Positions 9,506 to 17,605 of a stretch of 63,455 bases of DNA are shown here, piece after piece (the stretch's first letter is position 1; every line of letters starts with the position of its first letter). This stretch comes from Psychromonas arctica DSM 14288. Lineage in GTDB: Bacteria > Pseudomonadota > Gammaproteobacteria > Enterobacterales > Psychromonadaceae. The notes beneath the pieces were generated by a model that saw only the letters and a program-made list of their open reading frames with translations, did not search any database and was not told the origin of the DNA. The DNA lies in NCBI RefSeq assembly GCF_000482725.1, contig NZ_AXWP01000045.1, positions 8,216-71,670 on the forward strand, in the 5' to 3' direction. The translations under genes and the position numbers were made by a program.

Positions 9506-10041
9506 TCAATTGCTTGTGTTAAAACGGAATTTTGTTTTTCTAAAAACTCAATTTTCTTTTCCATCTTGACCAAGTCAGCTTTTAAATGGGCTTGGTTTTG
9601 TATTTTTTCTAGCTGGCTTTTTAACGCTATATTCGCTTTTTCTAGTTGCGCCATCTCCCTACTTACTAGACTACCGTCAAATAAAGAATCGATAGATTGC
9701 CCAACATTAGTAAACTGATTGCGCCTTTTAATTTTTGTGAGCATAGCAAAAGTGTCTTTCTTGATATTAACCGTTAGTTGCTTGTGCTTAGTTTTTTTTC
9801 TTCTTTTGTATTGTCCCCAAGCTCGCTTCATTCTGATAAGAGTGTTTTCTTTATCGAGTATATTTTGAACATCTGAGCAGTACGCTTCTAATTGTTGAAG
9901 TAGACTTTTTTCTGTATTACGAGTGAGTAAATGTTTCGGTGGATACCCTAGCTTTTTAAAATATTGCCCAGTCCAACGAGTCATTTCTTCGTCAGAAAAA
10001 TCTATCCATTTTATAAGTTCATCATTTAAAACAGTGCGCAT
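9484..10041 (-). CDS. Basic/coiled-coil island protein, possible ribbon-helix-helix DNA-binding protein
   Basis: 185 residues from the ATG at 10041, which has AAGG at a good distance; an upstream in-frame start at 10095 would be less likely. Not recognised as a named family. The middle is strongly basic (KRAWGQYKRRKKTKHKQLTVNIKK) and followed by DTFAMLTKIKRRNQFTNVGQSIDSLF, which reads like a ribbon-helix-helix strand and two helices. The last 60 residues are a coiled coil. It is divergent from the winged-helix gene at 10152, with TTACATG repeats between them, so it may be a repressor of that promoter region or a partition or replication accessory protein. Confidence 0.6.
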   Translation of the reverse strand: MRTVLNDELIKWIDFSDEEMTRWTGQYFKKLGYPPKHLLTRNTEKSLLQQLEAYCSDVQNILDKENTLIRMKRAWGQYKRRKKTKHKQLTVNIKKDTFAMLTKIKRRNQFTNVGQSIDSLFDGSLVSREMAQLEKANIALKSQLEKIQNQAHLKADLVKMEKKIEFLEKQNSVLTQAIEKLTTSQ

Positions 10042-10063
10042 AACTAACCTTAAAACTAATATG

Positions 10064-10085
10064 TTACATGAAGCTTTACATGTAA
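10064..10085. promoter_or_regulatory. TTACATG repeats between divergent island genes
   Basis: TTACATG occurs at 10064 and 10076, and the second copy is part of the palindrome TTACATGTAA (10076-10085). It lies in the 110-bp divergent spacer and is a candidate operator for the protein encoded at 9484-10041. A TATAAT (10119-10124) facing right is close by. Confidence 0.4.
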
Positions 10086-10151
10086 TAGGGTGCAAATCAA
10101 GTTATGATGTATTACACTTATAATAGGTATTATGTGTGAAATGGAGGTGTG

Positions 10152-11258
10152 ATGCTAGATGCGTTTGAAGGAAGAAATGAGATAAAGGCCCAAGATAGGC
10201 TTATCTACCTACGGTGGCTTTGGTTAGTTCACAAAGATGAAAATAAAGGAATGTCTATTGCTGAAATAGCCAGCACGCTAATGCTAAGTGAATCGACAGT
10301 AAGAAACGCGATTGCTCGCTTAAATACCAATGACTATTTAGAGATCACGAGGAATGAGGAAAAGGCGTCAGAAAAGATCTATAAGTTAAAAAACACTCAT
10401 AACATACCAGTATTTTTTTACGGTAAAAAAGCAAATTACATACAAGCCTTATTAGGCGTTAATGATGATTTTACTAAACTAACGGCTGAAAGCTTGGCCC
10501 GAAAATTTATGAAAGCGGCTTTAGTCATGCTAAGCAATGATATTGGTCTAGTTTCAAATATAGGTCTCAATAAGTTAGCTGGCTTTACGGGCTTATCATT
10601 ATCAAGGGTGCGTAAATTTATAGATGAGTTACTCCATGAGGGACTAATTTTAAAATTTATAGCAGGAGGCAATGCTCCAAATTTATACCCAAAATGTAAG
10701 TCAATTTTAATTTTAAACCCTCGTTATTTTGGCGGCGCCTTACTAAAGATAAATAACTTTCCAGAAGAGAGATTGTTTGGCTTAAAAATAAATGAAGAGG
10801 TAAGTAAAGCGCTAAACAAGCGTAATCGTAAAACGGGCAAAACTACTCTTGAAGCTGAAGTGCTGGCGCTAAATAAACACAGATTAGCGCAGCGAATGTA
10901 TCACTATTTTTATGAGTTAGTAGCTGAGAGTGTGGCTGAACGCGCACCACTTAAAAACAATCAATTAATTACTTATATGTTAGCGCAATCAACTAACACT
11001 GAAGTGAATGAAGCTATTAAGTCATCTTGTAGTGAAGCTGTAACTCAATACGCTGACTTTTTACTTGCGCTGGTTACCCAGCTAGAAAAAAGCATGCATT
11101 TGCTAAATAAAAAAATACAGTTTTATTGCTTTAAAAGTAATGGTGACTTTTTCGTTGTTTCGAATGCGAATAAGTCATTTGAAGGCGAGCTAGAATGGAC
11201 AGCTAAAACAACCATTAACTTTCAAGGTACAGGTGTTTCTTGGGAGTTACACAAGTAA
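10152..11258 (+). CDS. Winged-helix island protein, possible replication or regulatory protein
   Basis: A 368-residue protein of unrecognised family. Residues about 15-75 form a MarR/GntR-like winged helix (GMSIAEIASTLMLSESTVRNAIARLNTNDYLEITR). A second helix-turn-helix-like stretch near 130-165 (NIGLNKLAGFTGLSLSRVRKFIDELLHEGLILKF) resembles tandem winged helices of replication initiators. GGAGG lies 4 bp before ATG 10152; a GTG one codon earlier would be too close to it. It is followed 207 bp later by the Gp2-like gene. Function as an initiator or a transcription regulator cannot be decided from sequence alone. Confidence 0.6.
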   Translation: MLDAFEGRNEIKAQDRLIYLRWLWLVHKDENKGMSIAEIASTLMLSESTVRNAIARLNTNDYLEITRNEEKASEKIYKLKNTHNIPVFFYGKKANYIQALLGVNDDFTKLTAESLARKFMKAALVMLSNDIGLVSNIGLNKLAGFTGLSLSRVRKFIDELLHEGLILKFIAGGNAPNLYPKCKSILILNPRYFGGALLKINNFPEERLFGLKINEEVSKALNKRNRKTGKTTLEAEVLALNKHRLAQRMYHYFYELVAESVAERAPLKNNQLITYMLAQSTNTEVNEAIKSSCSEAVTQYADFLLALVTQLEKSMHLLNKKIQFYCFKSNGDFFVVSNANKSFEGELEWTAKTTINFQGTGVSWELHK

Positions 11259-11465
11259 TATAACTTTACAGTGGTTTTAAAGCACTATTCACATACATGG
11301 CGGTGTTTAGCGGTACGTTTTATATTCTGTCTGTTTAATATACCAATATCACATCTCAGTTATTACACCCATTAGGTAGCTAAAACCACTGTAGTCGTTA
11401 AGCAATAAATCTATAAAAAATAACCTCAATAGCCTTTCTATGAATCAAACATAGGAAGGCTTAAA

Positions 11466-12152
11466 GTGCATCATAACCATCAACGTTCTAAACAAAATAA
11501 AAACTTAAAACTAACTACTAAAAAAACATTCAGGGGAATGCCTATACTTACAAGCCATGGTGCGCTGTGTATTCCATACTTAGATAAAATCTATAATACG
11601 ATTGAAATAGCTTTAGATAACTCCCCTAGGTTAATGGCTATACGTGTAGACCTAAGGTTTCCTAAGTTAAAAGCGCATCAAGAGTGGGGTAATGTCATTC
11701 AGCTGTTTATCCGCTCGTTACAGTCGCAAATCGATTGCACTACCCGAAGAAAGCAAAGGCTTAGGGAAATGGTTCATCCATGTAAAGTTCGCTATGTATG
11801 GGTAAAAGAGCGTTCTACATCGATAGCAGATCATTATCACTTGCTGCTACTTTTGAATAAGGACCGATTTAATTGGATAGGTTCAACCAAAAATAAAAGT
11901 AATAACTTGAGTTCATTAATAGTTGAGGCGTGGGCCCGTGTGGTGGGTATTGATTACAACGAAGCTATTGGTCTAGTGTTTTTCTCTAAAGATAAGGAAA
12001 CGAAAAGTGTTGTTATCCATCGACTTGATAGTAGTTCAAATAGCTTTGATGATGACTTTGAAGAATTGTTTAAACACGTGAGCTATTTGGCAAAAGAAAA
12101 AACAAAACACTATGGCGAAGGTAGTCGTTGTTTTGGCGCCAGTATTCGATAA
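11466..12152 (+). CDS. Inovirus Gp2-like / YagK-YfjJ C-terminal domain protein, putative HUH-type replication protein
   Basis: A 228-residue protein resembling the inovirus-type Gp2 family found in satellites and islands. It has LMAIRVDLRFP early, then VRYVWVKERS, then an HxH metal motif (DHYHLLLLLN, about residues 122-131). The C-terminal HVSYLAKEKTK places a Tyr and Lys where HUH replication endonucleases hold the nicking tyrosine. I infer a rolling-circle-like nickase. The order AlpA, RHH-like, winged helix, Gp2-like is consistent with a small replicating element. The TTG/GTG/ATG choice at the start is not decisive, and the N-terminal 25 residues are basic. Confidence 0.7.
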   Translation: MHHNHQRSKQNKNLKLTTKKTFRGMPILTSHGALCIPYLDKIYNTIEIALDNSPRLMAIRVDLRFPKLKAHQEWGNVIQLFIRSLQSQIDCTTRRKQRLREMVHPCKVRYVWVKERSTSIADHYHLLLLLNKDRFNWIGSTKNKSNNLSSLIVEAWARVVGIDYNEAIGLVFFSKDKETKSVVIHRLDSSSNSFDDDFEELFKHVSYLAKEKTKHYGEGSRCFGASIR

Positions 12153-12160
12153 GCACAATA

Positions 12161-12176
12161 GGGGCCATGAGGCCCC
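12161..12176. terminator. GC-rich hairpin between convergent genes
   Basis: GGGGCC-atga-GGCCCC forms a 6-bp GC stem exactly between the convergent stops at 12152 and 12181. There is no clear T-tract, so the terminator call is tentative. Confidence 0.45.
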
Positions 12177-12180
12177 TTAC

Positions 12181-12672
12181 TTATCGTTTAGTTAAATCCC
12201 ATGCTCGCCACTGACTCGCTTTAATATACTCACGCGCATCACGTTTGAGTTGGACTAAAGTAAAGGTATTGGTATGTATACTCCCTGTAATGCAGTAGCT
12301 ACAAAACTGATGACAGTTTTTACTTAATACAGAATAAGCTTGTTGAGTACCAAGCAGTGCTTCAGCATCGTTAGCAATATCATCAAATCCAACAGAGGTT
12401 CCATTAGCATCACAACTTATATAAATGGTTATGGCACTGGTTCCTGCTAAAAACTGGCACACGGAAACAGTTTCAATTAATCCCTTGGCATTTTTATGGA
12501 TAATTTTATTGTTGCCTAAGTAAATGCCTGAATGCTCAGCAACACCAAAGGCTAAGTCACAGTACACAATGCTCCCTCTAACAGGACCATCGGTTTTCCA
12601 AAATAGGTTATGCGCTAAGCTTTTCGATAAGCTGCCTACAACAAAGCTCCCTATTGCGTGATATGGATTCAT
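12181..12672 (-). CDS. LRAT/NlpC-P60-fold protein
   Basis: About 163 residues from ATG 12672 (an in-frame TTG at 12687 is possible). It has the circularly permuted papain-like LRAT signature. GSIVYCDLAFGVAEHSGIYLG contains the H-box His, a second His is in IIHKN, and the C-box Cys is in KNCHQFCSYC, with NCHQF matching the NCEHF motif. Members are thiol hydrolases or acyltransferases acting on lipids or peptides. It is encoded convergent to the Gp2-like gene and upstream of the short recombinase in the same direction. Its role in an island is unknown: phage defence, effector or lipid modification are all possible. Confidence 0.75.
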   Translation of the reverse strand: MNPYHAIGSFVVGSLSKSLAHNLFWKTDGPVRGSIVYCDLAFGVAEHSGIYLGNNKIIHKNAKGLIETVSVCQFLAGTSAITIYISCDANGTSVGFDDIANDAEALLGTQQAYSVLSKNCHQFCSYCITGSIHTNTFTLVQLKRDAREYIKASQWRAWDLTKR

Positions 12673-12773
12673 GTTATTTACTCTCAAATGTGATGATAAC
12701 GAAACTCAAAAGGGCTCTGAGCTTAATGTTTATAAGGGATTAGCGGTCCCGCCCCCTGAGTAAATGATTAGGT

Positions 12774-13334
12774 TTAAAGTTCAAGAGAAACGAAGTCCTT
12801 ATCAACCTCATCTTGAGTGATACCGATATAGCGAAGCGTCACGCCTTCTGAAGTATGGCGAAGCATTTTCATGACACGGCCTATATCTTTTGTGGATTGA
12901 TAAAGAAAGTAACCTCGGGTCTTTCTCATCGAATGAGTACCTAAAGCGATATTTAGCTCTTGCCCTACTTGTTGAAACGCCATGGACACAGCGCGTCGCG
13001 AGATTGGCTGGGGTGGTTTGTTTTTCAGCTGTTGGCATCGGTGGGATTGAAACAAGTAGATGTGGTCAGGATGTTGCTCTCTCAATCTAACAATGTGCTG
13101 CTGCGCTTTGGTATTGAGTTGAATGTTGGCGAGCTTTCCGGTTTTACTCTCACGAATAATGACTCGGTCGCCATGAATGTCTTCAAAGCGAATCGACAAC
13201 AAATCAGAAATCCTCAGTGCTAGGTTTAATCCGATATGCCATACATCGGCCATTTGTGGATGACAACGAATACTCAATAAGTGACCAACCATACGTATGG
13301 TGTCATCGTCTTTAATTGCTTGGACTTCAGCCAT
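12774..13334 (-). CDS. Short tyrosine recombinase (catalytic domain only)
   Basis: A 186-residue phage-integrase-family protein with every catalytic residue: R41 (LALRISDLL), K64 (SKTGK), H134 and R137 (THSMRKT), H160 (LRHTS) and Y169 (LRYIGI). It lacks the N-terminal core-binding domain, like the FimB/FimE class. I chose ATG 13334 because AAGGAAG lies 7-8 bp upstream; the longer frame to 13379 has no such site. Inverted repeats at 13371-13472 directly upstream may be its crossover or binding sites. It is probably a second recombination module nested in the yicC island. Confidence 0.88.
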   Translation of the reverse strand: MAEVQAIKDDDTIRMVGHLLSIRCHPQMADVWHIGLNLALRISDLLSIRFEDIHGDRVIIRESKTGKLANIQLNTKAQQHIVRLREQHPDHIYLFQSHRCQQLKNKPPQPISRRAVSMAFQQVGQELNIALGTHSMRKTRGYFLYQSTKDIGRVMKMLRHTSEGVTLRYIGITQDEVDKDFVSLEL

Positions 13335-13370
13335 AGTCTGCTTCCTTTTTTGTCTGTAGAAGGGTGTTTT

Positions 13371-13472
13371 GGGAAGCACAGAGCAGACGATATTAAAGAA
13401 CCCTTATACAGCAAGGGATGGAAGCTTCCCGTTTTAACAATATGGGAAGCAGCCTCGTTTTAGCTCTGTGCT
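13371..13472. repeat. Nested inverted repeats upstream of the short recombinase
   Basis: AGCACAGAGC (13375-13384) and GCTCTGTGCT (13463-13472) are perfect inverted copies. GGGAAGC occurs at 13371 and 13444 with the complementary GCTTCCC at 13424. Position next to a FimB-sized recombinase suggests binding or crossover sites. Confidence 0.55.
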
Positions 13473-13545
13473 GGTGGTTGTGTTGAATATTTGTAATATG
13501 AAGTGGAGCGGGACGGTTAGTGGATAGGGTTGCTACGAGTGATGA

Positions 13546-13974
13546 TTAACTGTACTCAACCTGAACTTGGTCGTAGGCGTTCATGTCTACATAAGCTAGA
13601 AAGTTACACTCCCACATCTCATATAGCTCGGTTGTTTCTTGCAGGTACATACCAAGCCATCCGCTGAAACGAGCGAAAGCGACGTTGTTAGCAAAATCAA
13701 AAGCCAAGTCAGGAACGAGCTCTGGTGTACCGGTTCCCACATAAACAAGGTCAGTGATTTCAATAAGAGCGATATGGCTATCTTTGATATCTACCGTAAT
13801 AGAGACAGGGTGAAAGCCGCCGTCTTTCGGGTGGTAATTGGTATCTTGAAAACAGATGGTCATTTTTCCTCGGTAATTAACATCATCAATAGAGCGTTTG
13901 ATTAGGTCTTTCAGTTGATGTGAAGGCTTAGCTCGCTTGCACGCGAACATAGCCAGATTGGCAGCTTGATTCAT
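13546..13974 (-). CDS. DUF2787-family protein (copy 1)
   Basis: A 142-residue protein with the DUF2787 pattern: CFQDTNYHPKDGGFHPVSI, then ITDLVYVGTGTPELVPDLAFDF, then LYEMWECNFLAYV near the C-terminus. The family is uncharacterised and found mainly in islands and conjugative elements of vibrios and relatives, often beside RadC. It is the last gene of a leftward set RadC - DUF2787-like - DUF2787, 26 bp after its diverged neighbour. No catalytic motif can be seen. Confidence 0.8.
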   Translation of the reverse strand: MNQAANLAMFACKRAKPSHQLKDLIKRSIDDVNYRGKMTICFQDTNYHPKDGGFHPVSITVDIKDSHIALIEITDLVYVGTGTPELVPDLAFDFANNVAFARFSGWLGMYLQETTELYEMWECNFLAYVDMNAYDQVQVEYS

Positions 13975-14000
13975 AGGGACCTCTTTGAAGTAAGTTAGGA

Positions 14001-14426
14001 TTAACGAACGGATGTGATGTTGATTGAGATAGCAGGTTGCGTGGTGAGAGTGTGAGTGATGGCTTTAAGCCAGCTAGCAAGTAAGGCTTGTACTTCTGGC
14101 CGCTGTAAGTTGCACTGCTTAATCTCTGGGTGGTAGAACCAACACCCTGCGAAGTTGAAATACAGCGATAACTCTTTTTGTTGCTTACCAGCAACCATCA
14201 CATCAAAGGTGGCAATAAAGCGAAGTTGCCAAGGTGTTTTGCTTGATGTTCGCTCTAATTGAATTTCGATTGGTTGAAAGCGACTATTGATATCTTTAGA
14301 GCGTATGTTTAACGCTACCCGCTCGACTGTATTCGGGATGACGTTTTCAGACATAAGTGCTTCAAGAAAACAATGCATGGGACTAACGAGTTCATCATTT
14401 ACCCCTGAAATAACAAACTTATTCAT
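14001..14426 (-). CDS. Diverged DUF2787-like protein (copy 2)
   Basis: A 141-residue protein that aligns along its length with the next gene: [10 protein letters not shown] parallels GFHPVSITVD, and [14 protein letters not shown] parallels ELVPDLAFDFANNVAF. I infer an old tandem duplication. ATG 14426 overlaps the radC stop (ATGA), and AAGGGGT lies upstream, so this start is preferred over the longer frame at 14456. The function is unknown. Translational coupling to radC suggests the three proteins are needed together. Confidence 0.65.
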   Translation of the reverse strand: MNKFVISGVNDELVSPMHCFLEALMSENVIPNTVERVALNIRSKDINSRFQPIEIQLERTSSKTPWQLRFIATFDVMVAGKQQKELSLYFNFAGCWFYHPEIKQCNLQRPEVQALLASWLKAITHTLTTQPAISINITSVR

Positions 14427-14899
14427 ACCCACCCCTTTTCTGCAAATGACACACAAGCCTCACCCACAACGATGTGGTCCAACACTCGGATATCCACCAG
14501 CTTGAGAGCATCTACTAAACGCTGTGTAATGCGTCTATCTGCTTGAGAGGGCTCAGAAATACCTGAAGGATGGTTATGAGCAAAAACGACGGCAGCAGCG
14601 TTATGGTTTAGTGCTGCTTTGAGTACCTCGCGTGGGTAAATAGAGGCAGCATCGATAGTGCCAAAGAACAACTCTTCAAAACTGATCAATTGATGTTGAT
14701 TATCAAGAAACATCACGGCGAACACTTCGCGGTCATGAGCCCCTAACTTGAGCTTTAAATATTCCTTAACATTAGTTGGGTTAGTGAACGTGCCTTCTCG
14801 CTTGTATTTCGCAGCCAGTGCGTCGGCTGCACGCTCTAGCAGTTCATTTAACTCTGAAGTTTTGAATGGGTAATCGTGTTGGTTGTTGGCGTTACGCAT
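14423..14899 (-). CDS. radC: RadC-family JAB/MPN domain protein
   Basis: A 158-residue mobile-element form of RadC. The JAMM metal site is intact: HNHPSG (H108, H110) with S118 and D121 in PSQAD. The N-terminal helix-hairpin-helix part of chromosomal RadC (about 224 residues in total) is missing. This short version is common in islands and prophages. Its biochemical role is not settled; despite the name, a DNA repair function is doubtful. It overlaps the DUF2787-like gene by 4 bp. Confidence 0.9.
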   Translation of the reverse strand: MRNANNQHDYPFKTSELNELLERAADALAAKYKREGTFTNPTNVKEYLKLKLGAHDREVFAVMFLDNQHQLISFEELFFGTIDAASIYPREVLKAALNHNAAAVVFAHNHPSGISEPSQADRRITQRLVDALKLVDIRVLDHIVVGEACVSFAEKGWV

Positions 14900-14996
14900 A
14901 AGAGCTCCTTGGATTATCTGTTTGGTTATGCGTACTGATGAAATATATCTGAGAGCGTTTTGAATCAGGGTGTGAAGGAGAGTATTTCCAGAGACA

Positions 14997-15028
14997 GGTA
15001 AAAAATAACTCTCTTGCCGTTGTTATGT
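14997..15028 (+). repeat. Direct repeat GTAAAAAATAAC...TTGTTATG (copy 1)
   Basis: GTAAAAAATAAC followed 8-10 bp later by TTGTTATG. The same two blocks recur at 17549-17578 upstream of the second AlpA gene. Here they lie about 100 bp before the RNase H-like gene. Confidence 0.55.
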
Positions 15029-15118
15029 AGCAATCGCAATAGAGCGACGAATGAACAATCAACACAATCAGCTGGTGCAAAGGATGTATCGGCTTTTTAG
15101 TCTCTGGAGAGTATAAAA

Positions 15119-15556
15119 ATGAAAAAAGAAATTTATGTAGAAGCAGCCATCGTAGAGAAGCGAAGAGGACGACTCTCTGCTGGGGTAGGGCAGGTTGTAT
15201 TCGATGACTATGAAAGAATAGCGGGTGAAGACTGGTTGTTCCTTGATAGCATCGTAGACCGTAATTACGCAGAGTTATCAGCACTTGCTTTTGGGCTAGA
15301 GCGTGCTTGTGATGGCGATGTTATTTATTCAAGCAGTGACTATTGCGTTGATGGCTTTAATGAGTGGCTTGATGGTTGGAAACGTCGAAATTGGCGTAAA
15401 GCAAATAAAAAGCCGATAGCTCATCAAGACCTTTGGGAGCTAGTGGATAAACGAAGGGCAGACAAGCAAGTTGAGGTGAGGAAAGTCGCTGCTTGCTCCG
15501 CAGGAAAAGATGCTGCTTATAGATACGCTCTTGCAGCGGCGAATCGTCAATTGTAA
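15119..15556 (+). CDS. RNase H-fold protein lacking catalytic residues
   Basis: A 145-residue protein with clear similarity to ribonuclease HI in the second half: YCVDGFNEWLDGWKRRNWRKANKKPI, then DLWELVD, parallels the handle region of E. coli RNase HI. Of the four active-site acids only the Glu of NYAEL (E52) is apparent. The first-strand TDGS is replaced by VEAA, TDSQY by SSDYC, and the last Asp by Tyr. I therefore expect it not to cleave RNA:DNA hybrids, and it may bind nucleic acid. It is followed by a 14-bp-stem terminator into which a group II intron inserted. Confidence 0.65.
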   Translation: MKKEIYVEAAIVEKRRGRLSAGVGQVVFDDYERIAGEDWLFLDSIVDRNYAELSALAFGLERACDGDVIYSSSDYCVDGFNEWLDGWKRRNWRKANKKPIAHQDLWELVDKRRADKQVEVRKVAACSAGKDAAYRYALAAANRQL

Positions 15557-15563
15557 TAAGAAT

Positions 15564-15602
15564 GAATCACTTGCTGGTACTGCCAGCAAGTGATTCTGTT
15601 TA
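15564..15602 (+). terminator. Terminator hairpin, target of the group II intron
   Basis: GAATCACTTGCTGG (15564-15577) and CCAGCAAGTGATTC (15583-15596) form a perfect 14-bp stem with a 5-nt loop. TGTTTA follows, and then the intron begins. Confidence 0.85.
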
Positions 15603-17490
15603 GTGCGCCGAGCATGGCGTTGATCTAGGAGGTGAAAGTCCTCTACGGGCTCAGTCGAGCGGGAACCGTTAGCCTATGCAAGGGTGTTCATCGTGAGGTG
15701 AAATCTGAAGGAAGCAAATGGCAAAACGTGGTGATGACGAACAGAAACCTGATAGTAGGCTATGTCGACTTGGGTAACCTAGCTATAGATAGAATAGCCC
15801 AACGACTCGACGGGAAGTGCGACGTAGTAAATCAGGCATGACCACGGGAAAGAGCAACGTCTTACCTCGGGAGATCTTACCGCTTGTCTTCGAAAGACTC
15901 AGATCCCAGTGATGAGATCCTAAGAGCAGTAAGAAGTCAGCAGAAGGCATAGTACCTTGAGGAAGTACAACTTAAGGGAAGGCCTGAACTGAATATATCA
16001 AGAAGCAGTCACTAGACACTCAATCATGTGGAGTCACAGCAAGATGAAATTTATCTCTCCGTTCCAACAGGCGATACCGCAAGTAAAGCGTGAGGACACG
16101 AAGAGTGACAAGCATGGTCGGCGTAGACAGGAGGACGAGTCTTGGTGAATCCAACTCAGTTGATGGAGCAAATCTGCTCACCAACGAACTTGAATCAAGC
16201 CCTTAGGCGAGTGAAGAAGAATAAAGGTTGTGCGGGAGTCGACCGGCTCGATATCACCGCGACAATCGAAAAGCTTCGCCACTCCTCGAATGGGTTAGGG
16301 CTTCGCCAGAGTCTTCTGGATGAAAGCTATCAACCCCAACCCGTTCTTGGTGTAGAAATCCCGAAAGCGAGTGGAGGAACGAGGCAATTGGGCATCCCAA
16401 CGGTTCTGGACAGGATAGTGCAACAAGCTATCACTTCAGTACTAACGGAAATCTATGAGCCGAAGTTCTCTGACAGCAGTTACGGGTTTAGGCCGAACCG
16501 TAGTGCTCATCATGCCTTATCGGCGGCGAGCCGCTACATAAGAGAAGGACGAGGTTATGTGGTGGATATAGACCTAGCCAAGTACTTCGATACCGTTAAT
16601 CACGACAGACTGATGTACAGGTTGTCTCAGGATATAGCGGATAAACGAGTGTTGAGGTTAATCAGGTCATATCTCCAGGCAGGACTAATGCGAAACGGTT
16701 TAGTGGAGCGCAGACAAAAAGGCACCCCACAGGGGGGGCCTCTGTCTCCTCTGCTATCCAATATCGTGTTAGATGAGCTTGATAAAGAGTTAGATCGTAG
16801 AGGGCACAAGTTCTGCCGATATGCAGATGACTGTCAAATCTACGTGAGTAGCGAGGAGGCAGCGGCACGAGTCAAAGACTCGATAACGGAGTTCTTAGAG
16901 CAAAAGCTAAAGCTGACGGTAAACCGTGAGAAAAGCGCCGCGACAAGAGTGAAGGAACGCAGCTACCTGAGCCACCGCTTTGAGACAGACGGAAGAATCC
17001 GTTTATCAAAGGCAGCACAAACTCAGATGAAGAAGCGCGTGCGCCAGATAACAAAGCGAAACCGAGGAGTAGAGTTAGATATCGTAATACGAGAATTAAC
17101 GCAATACTTACGAGGTTGGCAACACTACTTCAAACTGGCTCTGCGGAAAGGGATGATGTCGGACTTAGACAGCTGGATAAGGCGGCGTCTGAGAAGCTAT
17201 CGTCTGAAGCAACGCAAACGGAAATACAGCATAGCGATGTGGCTACGCCAACGAGGTGTGTCAGAGAGTAATGCTTGGAAGTTGGCGATGTCAGATAAAG
17301 GTTGGTGGCATCTGGCCCGAACCCCGCAATCAAATCATGCCATGCCGAACGAATGGTTCAAAGAGTTGGGTCTGTACTCGCTATTAGAGGGGTACGAGTC
17401 ACTAAAAGTATATTCGGAACCGCCGTATGCGACCCACGCTTGTACGGTGGTGTGAGAGGACGGAGGCCGTGAGGCCTCCTCCTACTCGAT
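15603..17490 (+). mobile_element. Complete group II intron, probably bacterial class C
   Basis: The 5' end is GTGCG (15603). Domain I-IV RNA spans about 15603-16141. The intron protein gene lies at 16142-17455, domain V at about 17416-17452 and domain VI at about 17454-17490. Domain VI pairs GAGAGGA with TCCT-A-CTC and leaves one bulged adenosine (17484). It is 7 nt from the 3' end CTCGAT (17490), as expected for a branch point. Insertion 6 nt after a terminator stem is the known habit of class C introns, and the protein lacks an endonuclease domain. Both junctions are readable, so the element looks intact. It interrupts no coding gene. Confidence 0.9.
16142..17455 (+). CDS. ltrA: Group II intron reverse transcriptase/maturase
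   Basis: A 437-residue intron-encoded protein. Reverse transcriptase blocks run over about 50-290, with VVDIDLAKYFDTVNHDRL, GTPQGGPLSPLLSNIVL and the YADD site (CRYADDCQIYV). Domain X (maturase) follows at about 300-390 (LTQYLRGWQHYFK). No C-terminal endonuclease motifs are seen. It should promote splicing and retromobility of its host intron. GGAGG upstream fits the TTG 16142 or GTG 16145 start. The stop codon lies at the junction of domains V and VI, so translation may run through domain V. The gene is more GC-rich than its surroundings. Confidence 0.93.
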   Translation: MVNPTQLMEQICSPTNLNQALRRVKKNKGCAGVDRLDITATIEKLRHSSNGLGLRQSLLDESYQPQPVLGVEIPKASGGTRQLGIPTVLDRIVQQAITSVLTEIYEPKFSDSSYGFRPNRSAHHALSAASRYIREGRGYVVDIDLAKYFDTVNHDRLMYRLSQDIADKRVLRLIRSYLQAGLMRNGLVERRQKGTPQGGPLSPLLSNIVLDELDKELDRRGHKFCRYADDCQIYVSSEEAAARVKDSITEFLEQKLKLTVNREKSAATRVKERSYLSHRFETDGRIRLSKAAQTQMKKRVRQITKRNRGVELDIVIRELTQYLRGWQHYFKLALRKGMMSDLDSWIRRRLRSYRLKQRKRKYSIAMWLRQRGVSESNAWKLAMSDKGWWHLARTPQSNHAMPNEWFKELGLYSLLEGYESLKVYSEPPYATHACTVV

Positions 17491-17548
17491 TGTGCTGTTC
17501 TAAATATGTGTTGTTAGTCGTCCCTTCGGAGTAGGCGATCAGGGGAAA

Positions 17549-17596
17549 GTAAAAAATAACGCAGCGGCCTTTGTTATGAGTTGAACTACATAACAA
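17549..17596 (+). repeat. Direct repeat copy 2 plus palindrome upstream of the second AlpA gene
   Basis: GTAAAAAATAAC and TTGTTATG repeat the motif at 14997-15028. In addition TTGTTATG (17571-17578) and CATAACAA (17589-17596) form an inverted repeat 10 bp before the AlpA start, where an autoregulatory operator would lie. Confidence 0.5.
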
Positions 17597-17605
17597 GGTT
17601 TCAAA

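Noticed and set aside
14892-15284. Leftward 130-codon frame opposite the RNase H-like gene
   Set aside because: Antisense to a better-supported gene; composition is unlike a protein of this genome and no motif is present.
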